Origin: DATGEO01 sp035310015
Lineage (GTDB): Bacteria > Chloroflexota > Dormibacteria > Dormibacterales > Dormibacteraceae
Direction: 5' to 3'
Assembly (NCBI GenBank): GCA_035310015.1
Contig: DATGEO010000098.1
Span: 1-41,363, forward strand
DNA: 41,363 nt
The notes beneath the pieces were generated by a model, which was given only the letters and a program-made list of their open reading frames with translations, was not told the DNA's origin and did not search any database. The position numbers and the translations under genes were made by a program. Shown here one piece after another: positions 16,830 to 24,605 of this stretch; within the stretch, counting starts at the first letter, position 1, and each line of letters begins with the position of its first letter.

Positions 16830-18982
16830 TGGGCTATCACCTCGATCGCGACCCCTGCGGGTTCGGGCTTGGCCAGCTCGGCCGGGACCTGCGCCCCGTC
16901 GCGGTGCAGCCAGCACGCGACCTCGCGAGACGCGCCGCCGATCGGCGCGAGCTGCGGGAGCTCGGACGAGCAGCGCGGCATCGCCCACCGGCAGCGGGGG
17001 TGAAAAGCGCAGCCCGACGGCAGGTCCCGGATGTCCGGCGGAGACCCGGGGATGCCTTCCATCCGCACACGTTTGCCGTGCATCGGCGGAAAGCAGTGCA
17101 GCAGCCCGTGCGTGTAGGGCAGCCGCGGCGAGCGGAACAGAGCGTTGGCGGGCGCCCGCTCCATCACCCGGCCCGCGTACATGACCGCGATCTCGTCGGC
17201 CAGCTCGACCAGCAGCGAAAGGTCGTGCGTGATGAACAGCGCGGCGAACCCTAGGCGCTCGCGCAGGTCCATCAGCTCTTCGAGGATCTCGCGCTGCGTG
17301 ACGACGTCCAGAGCCGTCGTCGGCTCGTCGAAGATCACGACCTGCGGGTCGAGCGCCAGGGCCATCGCGATCATCGCGCGCTGCCGCATGCCGCCCGAAA
17401 GCTCGTGCGCGAACGAGTGCAGCCGGTCCGGGCTCAGGCCGACCATCTCCAGCTTCTCGGCGGCCTTCTCCACGCGGGCGGCGCGAGAAAGATGCGAGCG
17501 GTGGGCTCGCAGCATGTCTTCGAACTGCGCTCCGACGGTGGTCACCGGGTTGAGCGCGTCGAGCGAGCTCTGGAGCACGACCGCGATCTCCGACCACCGC
17601 ACCTCGCGCAGCCGGCGCTGATCGGCGGCCAGCAGGTCGATGGTGCTGCCGTCCTTGGGGTGGAAGAGCACGGTGCCCGAGGTGATGACTGCGGGCGACC
17701 GCAGCAGACGAATGGCGGCCAGCGCAAAAGTGGTCTTGCCGCTCCCGCTTTCGCCCGCGAGCCCCAGCACCTTGCCGCGGCGAAGGACGAGGTCGCAGTC
17801 CATGACCGCGTGGACGGCCTCGGCGCCGTAGCCGTAGTCGACCGAAAGGCCCTTGATGGTCAAGACCTCCCCGCCCCGGGTGGGAGTCGTTTTTGCGCTT
17901 GCTGCCGGCAGGGCATTGAGGACCGGGGTGATCGCGAACACAGGCCGGCGCTTGAGACCGGCTTTTCTCGCTCGGCTCGAGAGCCCGGCCGTGCGCAGCC
18001 GCGGGTTGATGAACTCGTCGATGCCGAAGTTGAGCAGGGCCAGGCCGGTGCCGAGCAGCGCCACGAATAGGCCCGGCGGCGCCCACCACCACCACCAGCC
18101 GCCGCGGATGGCGTTGTTGGCGAAGCCCTCGCGAAGCATCTCGCCCCAGTTCCACAGTCCCGGCGGGTCCGCGGTCGGCGCGCCGGCGAGGCCGAGGAAC
18201 GAGATCGCGATGTACGCGTAGATCGCGTACAGGGTCGTGAACAGAAACGACGCTGCCACGATCGGGATGAGGTTGGGCAGAACCTCGGCGAGGATGATCC
18301 GCAGGGGCCGTTCGCCCGAAACTCTCGAGGCTTCGACGAAATCGCGGTTGCGCAGCGAAAGCGTCTGGGCGCGCAGGACGCGAGAGCTGTAGGCCCAGGC
18401 GGTGACCGCGATGATGATCGCGACCAGCAGGATGGACGAGCCTGCGGTCGGCACGTAGTCGGCGAGCACGATCAGCAGCGGCAGGCCGGGGATGGCGAGG
18501 AAGACGTTGGCGACGAGCGAGAGCCCTTCGTCGGCTGCGCCTCCCAGGTACCCGGCGCTGACGCCGAAGATCACGGAGAGCGCCGTCGCGATCGCCGCGG
18601 CGAGCAGACCCACGAACATGGTCGCCTCGGTCGACGAGAGCAGCTGGGACAGCACGTCCTGGGCGAAGACGGTGGTTCCCAGCAGGTGGGATGCGGACGG
18701 CGGCAGCGGCAGCGGGTAGTAGTTGGCGGGAAAACCTGTACCCGGGCCGGTGCCGGGGACGAGAACGTGCTGCACCCAGTTCTTGGTGTCGGTCGCGTTG
18801 GGCGAATAAGGCGAGATCCAGCGGCCGAGCACCGCCAGGACCGCGAACGCCGCCGTGATCACGGCGCCGGCGATGACCTTGGGCGAGCGCGGCAGCCGCC
18901 AGATTCGGGCACGGCTCACGACCGGCGGCAGGGGCGCGGCGGTCCCGGGCGCGGTGGTCAGTGCCGTGTTGTCGATCGTCAT
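16826..18982 (-). CDS. Fused ABC permease (DppC type) and ATPase (DppD type)
   Basis: 718 residues, one uninterrupted frame. Residues 1-332 are a DppC-like permease with an N-terminal helix, a periplasmic segment, five further helices and the EAA coupling loop EASRVSGERPLRIILAEVLPN (about 217-237). A 40-residue linker rich in Ala and Pro follows. Residues 373-718 are a DppD-like ATPase: Walker A GESGSGKTT (410-418), signature LSGGMRQR, Walker B VVIFDEPT, switch THD, and the Cys-containing C-terminal segment SGCAFHPRCRWAMPRC. In most transporters these are two genes. A tract of five Trp (296-300) precedes the last permease helix. The gene starts 4 bases after the DppB-type permease stop. Confidence 0.93.
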   Translation of the reverse strand: MTIDNTALTTAPGTAAPLPPVVSRARIWRLPRSPKVIAGAVITAAFAVLAVLGRWISPYSPNATDTKNWVQHVLVPGTGPGTGFPANYYPLPLPPSASHLLGTTVFAQDVLSQLLSSTEATMFVGLLAAAIATALSVIFGVSAGYLGGAADEGLSLVANVFLAIPGLPLLIVLADYVPTAGSSILLVAIIIAVTAWAYSSRVLRAQTLSLRNRDFVEASRVSGERPLRIILAEVLPNLIPIVAASFLFTTLYAIYAYIAISFLGLAGAPTADPPGLWNWGEMLREGFANNAIRGGWWWWWAPPGLFVALLGTGLALLNFGIDEFINPRLRTAGLSSRARKAGLKRRPVFAITPVLNALPAASAKTTPTRGGEVLTIKGLSVDYGYGAEAVHAVMDCDLVLRRGKVLGLAGESGSGKTTFALAAIRLLRSPAVITSGTVLFHPKDGSTIDLLAADQRRLREVRWSEIAVVLQSSLDALNPVTTVGAQFEDMLRAHRSHLSRAARVEKAAEKLEMVGLSPDRLHSFAHELSGGMRQRAMIAMALALDPQVVIFDEPTTALDVVTQREILEELMDLRERLGFAALFITHDLSLLVELADEIAVMYAGRVMERAPANALFRSPRLPYTHGLLHCFPPMHGKRVRMEGIPGSPPDIRDLPSGCAFHPRCRWAMPRCSSELPQLAPIGGASREVACWLHRDGAQVPAELAKPEPAGVAIEVIAQ

Positions 18983-18986
18983 CGGC

Positions 18987-19979
18987 TCACGCCACCTGCC
19001 GGGCTCGCGGATCGATGAGCACGTACACCACGTCCGCGATCAGGTTGGCCGCCAGGACCACGAGGGTGATGACCACGAAGATGCCCTGGACCAGCGTGTA
19101 GTCCAGCTTGCCGAGGGCGTCGAACAGGTGATAGCCGATGCCCGGATAGTTGAAGACGATCTCGACCAGGATCTGGCCCGCGACCACGAGGCTGATCGCG
19201 ATGGTGAAGTTCGACACGACCGGCAGCAGCGCGTTGCGGGCTGCGTACCACATCACCTGGTGCGTCGGCAGCCCCTTGGCCGCGGCGACGAGGACGAAGT
19301 CGTCGTCCATCGTCGTCACCATCTGGTTCCGCATCGACAGGATGAAGCCCGCAGCCGACGCGAGGATCACGGTCGCGCCGGGGAGGATCGCGTGCTCGAG
19401 AACGCTCTCGATGTACGGCAGGTTGAACCCGGGCGTGACGGCGTAGATGTCGTATGCGAAGAGGCTCGGGAACCATTTCAGCATCGTCCCGGTCTGGCCG
19501 AAGAAGAGCACCAGCACAAGAGCAAGGAAGAAATAAGGAAGGGCCTGGAAGAAGGTCGCCCCCGGCAGCAGCCACTCCACCCACGTGCCCCGGCGCCAGG
19601 CGAGCAGCATGCCGATGCCGGTGCCGGCGATGAAGCTGATGACGGTGGCGATGACGAGGAGGCCCAGCGTCCAGGGCAGGTAGGACAGGATCAGCGAGCT
19701 CACGGGCGCGTTCTCGGACCACGAATGCCCGAGGTCGCCATGGGCGAGGTTCCCCAGGTACTGCAGGTATTGGTCCCCCATGCTCTGGTGGACGTTGAAG
19801 CCGAGCTGTTCCTCGACGGCGGCGATGCATTCCGAGTTGCAGTTGCCGGATTCCGATGCGCGCGCCACGGCGCCCGCGACCGGATTGCCAGGCACCACGC
19901 GAGGCAGGAGAAAGCTGACGGTCACGGCCACCCACGCGGCCAGCAGGTAGACGCCGAGCCTGCGGAGGATGGCGCCCAT
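18987..19979 (-). CDS. ABC transporter permease, DppB/OppB type
   Basis: 330 residues. An N-terminal helix (LGVYLLAAWVAVTVSFLLPRVVPGNP) is followed by an outer loop with a CNSEC pair and five more helices. The EAA-like loop is VAAAKGLPTHQVMWYAARNALLPV. It ends with VYVLIDPRAR, as DppB permeases do. It forms the transport channel with the permease half of the downstream fusion protein. The ATG start lies 52 bases after the lacI stop, and a long palindrome lies in that gap. Two Cys in the first extracellular loop could form a disulphide. Confidence 0.93.
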   Translation of the reverse strand: MGAILRRLGVYLLAAWVAVTVSFLLPRVVPGNPVAGAVARASESGNCNSECIAAVEEQLGFNVHQSMGDQYLQYLGNLAHGDLGHSWSENAPVSSLILSYLPWTLGLLVIATVISFIAGTGIGMLLAWRRGTWVEWLLPGATFFQALPYFFLALVLVLFFGQTGTMLKWFPSLFAYDIYAVTPGFNLPYIESVLEHAILPGATVILASAAGFILSMRNQMVTTMDDDFVLVAAAKGLPTHQVMWYAARNALLPVVSNFTIAISLVVAGQILVEIVFNYPGIGYHLFDALGKLDYTLVQGIFVVITLVVLAANLIADVVYVLIDPRARQVA

Positions 19980-19995
19980 CGCTACACGCCGTCTT

Positions 19996-20017
19996 CCCTC
20001 TCCCTCGAGGGAGAGGG
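19996..20017. repeat. 22-bp perfect palindrome, REP-like, between lacI and permease genes
   Basis: CCCTCTCCCTC followed by its exact reverse complement GAGGGAGAGGG, then TTGGGGGAGGGTG. This CTCTCCCT...AGGGAGAGGGTTGGGG layout resembles interspersed REP-type repeats of many bacterial genomes. Only one copy was seen in the window. It could fold in the lacI-permease mRNA. Confidence 0.7.
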
Positions 20018-20031
20018 TTGGGGGAGGGTGA

Positions 20032-21138
20032 TCAATCTTCCGTCCCCTTCCGCAGTGGTTTGACGGACGCGGCGCCGTCGGTCTGGTGCGCCTTGCAGCC
20101 GCAGCTCTCGCGCACGATCAGCTGCACCGGCAGCACGACGTCCTGGTCGGCCTTGCCGGAGCTGATCTTCGAGTAGAGGATGTCGAAGGCGGTCGCCCCC
20201 AGCTCCTGCATGGGCTGGCGGATCGTGGTGAGCGGCGGGTGCAGGTGACGCGCGACCGGCACGTCGTCGAAGCCGGTCACCGCGACCTCGTCCGGCACAC
20301 GGATGCCCCGGCGGGCAAGCGCGTGCATCACGCCCAGCGCGGTCTGGTCGTTGGCGCAGACGATCGCGCGTGGCAGCTTGCGGCCTGCGTCGAGCAACGA
20401 CGTGATGACCTTGGCGCCGCCGGCGGCGCTGTAGTTGCCCTGCCACTCCGGCCCTGTCTGCACGGAGACTCCGGCCCGCTTCGCCTCCTCCTCGAGGGCG
20501 CGGGCGCGGCTGAGGTTGTCCGGGCTGTCCGACCGCCCGGAGACGTAGCCGAGGCTTCGGTACCCATGGTCCTTGATGAGGTGGCGCACAAGAGCCCGCA
20601 TGCCGGCCTCGTTGTCGCAGCGCACGCACATGTAGCCGCGACCTGGGCGACCGGCAAGCGTGACGATGGGCACCGAGCCCGCGAGCCGGTTGATCGCCGT
20701 GGCCGAGAGCATCCGGTCGTGGAGGATCAGGCCATCGGCTTTGCCCGCGAGCGAGGAGATTCGCCTCGAGGCGTTGGTGTCCGTGAAGCCGACGGAGCTC
20801 ATCAGCACATCGAAACCGCGACGCTGCGCCGCGACGTCGATGCCTCGATTGATGACGTCGATGAAGAGGAGGCTTTCGTCCTCGTCCTCGAAATAGGTCT
20901 CGTTGCCGCGCCTGAAGACGACGCCGACGACCTCTTTCAGCCCGTTGGAAAGCGCGCGCGCAGCTCCGTCGGGGACGAACCCGAGCTGCGCGACCGCCTC
21001 CATGACGCGCTCCCTCGTGTTGGCGCGCGGGCGCCCCTGTCCATTGAGGACGCGCGAGACCGAGGCGATCGAAACGCCGGCCTTCTCGGCCACGTCGTAG
21101 ATGGTTCGGGTGCCCTTGGGTCGCTTCGGTTCCGGCAT
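20032..21138 (-). CDS. LacI family transcriptional regulator of the sugar operon
   Basis: 368 residues. The N-terminal helix-turn-helix (TIYDVAEKAGVSIASVSRVL, about 12-31) and hinge (GFVPDGAARALSNG) are typical. The C-terminal sugar-binding domain has GLILHDR, SGRSDSPDN, AIVCANDQTALGVM and VAVTGFDDVPVARHLHPPLTT. Such proteins repress until a sugar ligand binds. Two palindromes of the family type (AAGCGCTT core) overlap the predicted transcription start just upstream, so it should repress itself and the transporter and beta-glucosidase genes that follow on the same strand. The C-terminal tail has CGCK and extends some 20 residues beyond the usual end. Confidence 0.94.
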   Translation of the reverse strand: MPEPKRPKGTRTIYDVAEKAGVSIASVSRVLNGQGRPRANTRERVMEAVAQLGFVPDGAARALSNGLKEVVGVVFRRGNETYFEDEDESLLFIDVINRGIDVAAQRRGFDVLMSSVGFTDTNASRRISSLAGKADGLILHDRMLSATAINRLAGSVPIVTLAGRPGRGYMCVRCDNEAGMRALVRHLIKDHGYRSLGYVSGRSDSPDNLSRARALEEEAKRAGVSVQTGPEWQGNYSAAGGAKVITSLLDAGRKLPRAIVCANDQTALGVMHALARRGIRVPDEVAVTGFDDVPVARHLHPPLTTIRQPMQELGATAFDILYSKISSGKADQDVVLPVQLIVRESCGCKAHQTDGAASVKPLRKGTED

Positions 21139-21182
21139 GCGGACCTCGAACGAACGGAGGCTGGCGCTGGGTACGCGACCTG

Positions 21183-21212
21183 CGGTAAGCGCTTACCGGT
21201 AAGCGCTTACCG
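21183..21212. promoter_or_regulatory. Two tandem LacI-family operators
   Basis: GGTAAGCGCTTACC occurs twice back to back (21184-21197 and 21198-21211), each a perfect palindrome, with centres 14 bp apart. The CGCTTACCGG junction is shared. They lie just downstream of the TATAAT box of the lacI promoter, covering the expected start of transcription. Confidence 0.92.
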
Positions 21213-21213
21213 G

Positions 21214-21241
21214 ATTATAGGCGTGGCCCTGTCGCTGTCAA
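21214..21241 (-). promoter_or_regulatory. Consensus sigma-70 promoter of lacI operon
   Basis: On the minus strand TTGACA (21241-21236) and TATAAT (21219-21214) match consensus completely with a 16-bp spacer. Transcription would begin near 21207, inside the tandem operators, giving repression by occlusion. Confidence 0.88.
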
Positions 21242-21271
21242 GAGGCCGGTCGGCCGGCGGCGTGGGGCCGG

Positions 21272-21919
21272 TCAGCGGATCCGGTCGTTCACCCTGTTGG
21301 CCGCGGTCTGCGCGTCCGCCGCCGCGACGTTGTAGGCGATGAGGAACGAATCGAAGGCCTTGTTCTGCCAGAAGGCGACGTAGAAGGTGTCGCCGGTCGC
21401 GGTCCCGCTGCCGATCACCGACAGCGGGCCGAAGCCCGTGCCCGATCCCGTCAGCAGGGTGCCGCCGACCAGCCGGATGAAAGCGGTGTCCCGGGGCCCG
21501 AAGCCGAGGAGCGTGGAGCTCGCGGAGTAGGTGCGCACCGCGGTCGCCGTGCTCTTGAACTCTACGATCAGGGCGATGATCATCCCGCCCGACGGGGCGC
21601 CCGTGCCGGCCGGGGACAGCGCCTCGCAGTCGCTCGCGGTGCGGCCGTAGGCGGCGAAGTAGGCGTCGGAGGCGCCCTGCATCCGCCACTGGGCCCATTC
21701 CGTCGCGTTCAGGTCGTATTCGCCGGGGTTGGTCGACTTTTCGGCGCTCAGCACCGCGCTGACGTCGCCGCTCTCACTGCACCGCTGGAACCCGGCCAGG
21801 TCGCCGGGCTGGAGAGCGACGCTCTCGACGGTGGCCGGCTTGGCCTTCGCCGCGTGGACCGGCGCCTGGCAGCCGGCTGCTGTCAGCACCAGAAGGAGGG
21901 CTACCAGGATGCGGCCCAT
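21272..21919 (-). CDS. Putative lipoprotein of unknown function
   Basis: 215 residues from ATG 21919. The signal MGRILVALLLVLTAAGC has a lipobox LTAAGC, so the protein is probably lipid-anchored outside the membrane. The rest contains a conserved-looking block (ALQPGDLAGFQRC, EWAQWRMQGASDAYFAAYG) and a beta-rich half with LLGFGPRDTAFIRL and FYVAFWQNKAFDSFLIAYN. It resembles uncharacterised secreted proteins that test a quantity per sample (PknH-sensor-like shape), but I do not recognise a family. An in-frame GTG at 21952 would add 11 residues ahead of the signal and is less likely. It is transcribed toward lacI but has its own gap. Confidence 0.75.
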   Translation of the reverse strand: MGRILVALLLVLTAAGCQAPVHAAKAKPATVESVALQPGDLAGFQRCSESGDVSAVLSAEKSTNPGEYDLNATEWAQWRMQGASDAYFAAYGRTASDCEALSPAGTGAPSGGMIIALIVEFKSTATAVRTYSASSTLLGFGPRDTAFIRLVGGTLLTGSGTGFGPLSVIGSGTATGDTFYVAFWQNKAFDSFLIAYNVAAADAQTAANRVNDRIR

Positions 21920-21992
21920 CTCGATATAGGAACGGATGACATATCTTTTCACCCTTTAACCGGCGTATGGCGATCTTGAGAACATCGAGCCC

Positions 21993-22454
21993 GTGACCGT
22001 CCGGTTTGCCTCCGAAACAAGCCTCTCGACGACGCCGGCCGAGGCGTTCGACCTCTCGCTGTCGGTTGCCGCTCACCTGGCTTCGATGGCCGGCTCACGC
22101 GAGCGCGCGCTCGGCCACGACTCATCCCATGTCCTGGCCCTGGGCGACGAGATCACCTGGACGGCGTGGCACTTCGGCTGGAAGTGGCGGCTGACCAGTC
22201 GGATCACGGCGTTCGAGCGGCCGTACCGGTTCGTCGACGAGCAGGTCCGTGGGCCCTTTCACCGATTCCGGCACGAGCATCTATTCGAGCCGGACACCCA
22301 GGGAACGCGAATGACCGATGTCGTCGAGTTCGAAGCGCCGGCCGGTTGGGCCGGGCGCATTGCGGAGCGGTTGGTCCTTGGCTCCTATCTCCGCCGCCTG
22401 ATCGAGCGGCGAAACCGGTACCTGGCCAGCCAGCTCGGGCGTTCACGCCCCTGA
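21993..22454 (+). CDS. SRPBCC family protein (cyclase/dehydrase-like)
   Basis: 153 residues from GTG. The start FASETSLSTTPAEAFDLSLSV is the first strand and helix of the START-like fold. VLALGDEITWTAWHFGWKWRLTSRITAFERPYRFVDEQVRGPFHRFRHEHLFEP is the central sheet with the F-H-x-H-x-F pattern common in ligand-binding SRPBCC proteins. The C-terminal helix is LVLGSYLRRLIERRNRYL. These proteins bind hydrophobic ligands, and the ligand here is unknown. It is divergent from the lipoprotein gene. Confidence 0.82.
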   Translation: MTVRFASETSLSTTPAEAFDLSLSVAAHLASMAGSRERALGHDSSHVLALGDEITWTAWHFGWKWRLTSRITAFERPYRFVDEQVRGPFHRFRHEHLFEPDTQGTRMTDVVEFEAPAGWAGRIAERLVLGSYLRRLIERRNRYLASQLGRSRP

Positions 22455-22555
22455 CCGTCAGCTGATCAACACGATCTGGCCCTTGGCGCGAGGCCCTCGG
22501 GACATTAATAAGGACGCGAGGGGTCCGCGGTCGCGGTCGTCGCGTTCGCTCCGCC

Positions 22556-22876
22556 TTACCAGCGATCCCGACCGACAGGCCGAAGCTGCTTATGCCCCGC
22601 CCTGGCCTCGAGCCGGCCGCTCAGGACGACCACCGGCAGATGGCGGCAGGCGTCGTCCGACCGCAGCGCCTGGATGAAAGCGACGTTGTCGTGCCCGCCG
22701 GCGATGAGGTGGGTGAAGATCACGTCCGGAAGCGACTGCCTGGCTCGACTCAGACCTTCCACCCCGGTACGTGCGAGCGTCGTGCGGTAGCCGTCATCTT
22801 CGAGCCGGCGCTGCGTCGCAAGACAGGAAGCGTCATCGTCGTCGACCAGCAGAGCATTCGCAGTGCGGACATCCAT
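22556..22876 (-). CDS. Degenerate stand-alone receiver domain
   Basis: 106 residues. The N-terminus ALLVDDDDASCLATQRRLEDDGYRTTLARTGVEGL matches response-regulator receivers, including the acidic cluster. At the phosphoacceptor position the sequence reads SLPDVIFTHLIAGG, with His56 where Asp is expected. The strand-4 motif VVVLSGR is present, but the C-terminal Lys-Pro region and last helix are missing or altered (GHKQLRPVGRDRW then stop). It is therefore unlikely to be phosphorylated normally. It may act as a decoy or binding domain, or be decaying. It sits alone, convergent with the SRPBCC gene. Confidence 0.72.
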   Translation of the reverse strand: MDVRTANALLVDDDDASCLATQRRLEDDGYRTTLARTGVEGLSRARQSLPDVIFTHLIAGGHDNVAFIQALRSDDACRHLPVVVLSGRLEARAGHKQLRPVGRDRW

Positions 22877-23002
22877 GGCGTACCTCGCAAATCCTTCTCG
22901 GCCAGGATCGCCAGGTTCGCGGGAGGAAACGCCAGCCTGTCGGCGTGATGTAAGTCTAGCGCCGTGACGCGGCCACGGCCGGCGGAGACGAGCGCCTCCC
23001 CG

Positions 23003-23008
23003 TATAGT
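23003..23008 (+). promoter_or_regulatory. Possible -10 box of the cold-shock gene
   Basis: TATAGT lies about 95 bases before the csp ATG, implying a roughly 90-base leader, in keeping with long cold-shock mRNA leaders. The -35 region is not recognisable. Confidence 0.4.
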
Positions 23009-23103
23009 AGGTCGGCCGGCAGTCGCCGGCGCTCACCGCAGGCTCCGATTTCTCGAACAGGCCCCAGATGAGTTGGTTCGGTTCGAGAGATGAGGAGTCG
23101 GAT

Positions 23104-23301
23104 ATGCCTACTGGCACAGTCAAGAAGTTGGTCTCAGAGCGCGGCTTTGGATTCATCGCCGCCGATGACGGGAAGGAGTTCTTCTTCCACCGCAGCGGCA
23201 CCGAAGGTGACTTCGACACCCTCCAGGGTGGCGAAAAGGTCGCGTTCGAGATCGAAGTGAGCCCCAAGGGCCCGCGCGCCCGCAGCGTCCGCACGCTCTA
23301 A
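23104..23301 (+). CDS. Cold shock protein, CspA family
   Basis: 65 residues from ATG 23104, with GAGGAG nine bases upstream. The single cold-shock domain is complete. RNP1-like GFGFIA and RNP2-like FFFHRS are both present, followed by VAFEIEVSPKGPRARSV. It binds single-stranded RNA and DNA and keeps mRNA unfolded. An in-frame ATG at 23068 would add 12 residues (SWFGSRDEESD) not typical of the family and would place the Shine-Dalgarno inside the gene. A strong intrinsic hairpin follows directly. Confidence 0.95.
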   Translation: MPTGTVKKLVSERGFGFIAADDGKEFFFHRSGTEGDFDTLQGGEKVAFEIEVSPKGPRARSVRTL

Positions 23302-23308
23302 CTGAAAA

Positions 23309-23332
23309 AGGCCCCGAGCTTGCTCGGGGCCT
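23309..23332. terminator. Bidirectional terminator hairpin after csp
   Basis: AGGCCCCGAG-CTTG-CTCGGGGCCT, a ten-pair perfect stem with a four-base loop. A-rich GAAAAAGG lies on the left side (a U-run for the opposite strand) and TCGTATT on the right. It serves csp and the convergent small gene at 23338-23562. Confidence 0.85.
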
Positions 23333-23337
23333 CGTAT

Positions 23338-23562
23338 TCAAATCCTGCTGGCGGGACCGCCCCCGAACGGGTCGGGCTGCGCCAGATGCCAGTCCAAGCG
23401 CGCCTGCCACCGCCCAAGCCTGTTGCGGACAGGCGTGCCGAAGGTCCCTTTCCTCACCGACGCCAGAATCGTGCGGTAGCGGTCTCTCCAGTAGACAGCC
23501 TGGCTGAGCGACGCACCGTCGACGTCAGGCTCGCCTCCGATGACGAATTCGCCATCTGCCAT
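23338..23562 (-). CDS. Small protein related to the N-terminal domain of the regulator at 27921
   Basis: 74 residues from ATG 23562. The block ASLSQAVYWRDRYRTILA aligns with ASLKQALYWRQIYTEILA of the 28569 protein. A second block, VRNRLGRWQARLDW, aligns with FRQRLGYWEARVQQL, but the roughly 30 residues between these helices in the relatives are shortened. I do not know a named family. The frame is open farther upstream (to 23667), but the similarity begins at MADGEFVIGGE. TTGCTGTTATG occurs about 35 bases upstream on the coding strand. That is a shortened form of the 18-bp motif found near the other members. Confidence 0.65.
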   Translation of the reverse strand: MADGEFVIGGEPDVDGASLSQAVYWRDRYRTILASVRKGTFGTPVRNRLGRWQARLDWHLAQPDPFGGGPASRI

Positions 23563-23738
23563 GTAGCCGACACAACCGGCCCTCGCGTAAGAATTGCCAT
23601 AACAGCAATCCGGGCTGGTTGGGCCGGCTGAACATCGTTCACGCCGAATCGAGTATCTCGTGGCCACCTCGACGTTTGAGAACTAGGCGAGGGGACTGCC
23701 CCGCTCGGTCTCCTCGTCTACGTCACGCTATACGTCCG

Positions 23739-24464
23739 GTGAAGCTCTATGAAGAACTGGCCGATTGGTGGCCGGTCTTTTCGGACCCGAAGGACTACCG
23801 CCGTGAAGCGGCCCACATCATTCGAGTCCTCCGCAAGTCGACCCGCCCCGCGCCGCGGAGCGTGCTCGAGCTGGGCTCGGGTGGCGGCAACAGCGCCTTT
23901 CACCTAAAAGCGCATTTCGCGATGACCCTCGTGGACATGTCTCCGCGAATGCTCAAGGTGAGCCGAAAGCTCAACCCCGATTGCGAGCATGTCAAAGGCG
24001 ACATTCGCACGCTGCGGCTCGGCCGAACGTTCGACGCGGTCTTCGTCCACGACGCCATCTGCCACATGACGACCGAGCGCGACCTCCGCGCCGTCATGCG
24101 AACCGCTTACGAGCACTGCCGGCCTGGAGGCGTCGCGCTCTTCGTCCCCGACTTCGTGCGCGAGACGTTCGTCGCGGGCACCGACCAGGGAGGAAACGAT
24201 TCTCCGCGCGGCAGACTGCGTTTTCTTCAATGGGTGTTCGATCCTGACCCGGCCGACACCACCTATCTCGTCGACTTCGCGATTCTGCTGCGCAACAAGA
24301 GAGGCGATGCGCGCGTGGTCCATGATCGCCACAAGCTGGGTCTGTTTCCGCGAGCTCGATGGCTGCGCCTGATGCGCGATGTGGGACTGAAGGCCGCCGT
24401 CGTTCGCGACGATGAAGTGCGTGAAGTCTTCCTCGGTCGCCGTCCATTTGCGAAATCTGGTTGA
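23739..24464 (+). CDS. Class I SAM-dependent methyltransferase
   Basis: 241 residues from GTG 23739 (VKLYEELADWWPVFSDP). The SAM-binding glycine motif is VLELGSGGGNSAFHL, followed by the acidic end of strand 2 in LVDMSPRMLKVSRKL. Then GDIRTLRLGRTFDAVFVHDAICHM (motif II) and HCRPGGVALFVPDF (post-motif) follow. Small-molecule methyltransferases share this layout; the substrate is unknown. Upstream in-frame codons encode low-complexity Arg-rich sequence, so the GTG is preferred. Its TGA stop overlaps the TTGACA box of the next promoter. Confidence 0.88.
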   Translation: MKLYEELADWWPVFSDPKDYRREAAHIIRVLRKSTRPAPRSVLELGSGGGNSAFHLKAHFAMTLVDMSPRMLKVSRKLNPDCEHVKGDIRTLRLGRTFDAVFVHDAICHMTTERDLRAVMRTAYEHCRPGGVALFVPDFVRETFVAGTDQGGNDSPRGRLRFLQWVFDPDPADTTYLVDFAILLRNKRGDARVVHDRHKLGLFPRARWLRLMRDVGLKAAVVRDDEVREVFLGRRPFAKSG

Positions 24465-24489
24465 CAGGAATGCATCCATTGCGTTATGA
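24461..24489 (+). promoter_or_regulatory. Strong sigma-70 promoter of the Lys/Ala mini-protein
   Basis: TTGACA (24461-24466), a 17-bp spacer, TTATGA (24484-24489). The predicted start near 24496 gives a 135-base leader before the small gene at 24631. Confidence 0.8.
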
Positions 24490-24576
24490 CAACGAGCTGT
24501 AAGGCGATGCTGCTCATGGTTGCCATCACAGAGGCGACGACGGATGAGCCGGCGGACCTTTCACCGAAATGCATCG

Positions 24577-24605
24577 GGACCCGCCAAACGCAAACACTCG
24601 GGTCC
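24577..24605 (+). promoter_or_regulatory. Leader hairpin just before the mini-gene ribosome site
   Basis: GGACCCG (24577-24583) pairs with CGGGTCC (24599-24605) around a 15-base A-rich loop, ending 10 bases before the AAGGAGGT at 24616. It may control access to the ribosome site. Confidence 0.55.

Noticed and set aside
18855..20063. Long plus-strand frame over the permease genes
   Set aside because: No recognisable fold; antisense shadow of two transporter genes.
22483..22677. 64-codon plus-strand frame MARGPRDINKD
   Set aside because: Arg/Pro/Ser-rich, overlaps the receiver gene, no ribosome site.
24461..24489. CATTGCGTTATGAC as a further copy of the 18-bp motif
   Set aside because: Only the GTTATG end matches; TTGACA at 17 bp explains it as an ordinary promoter.
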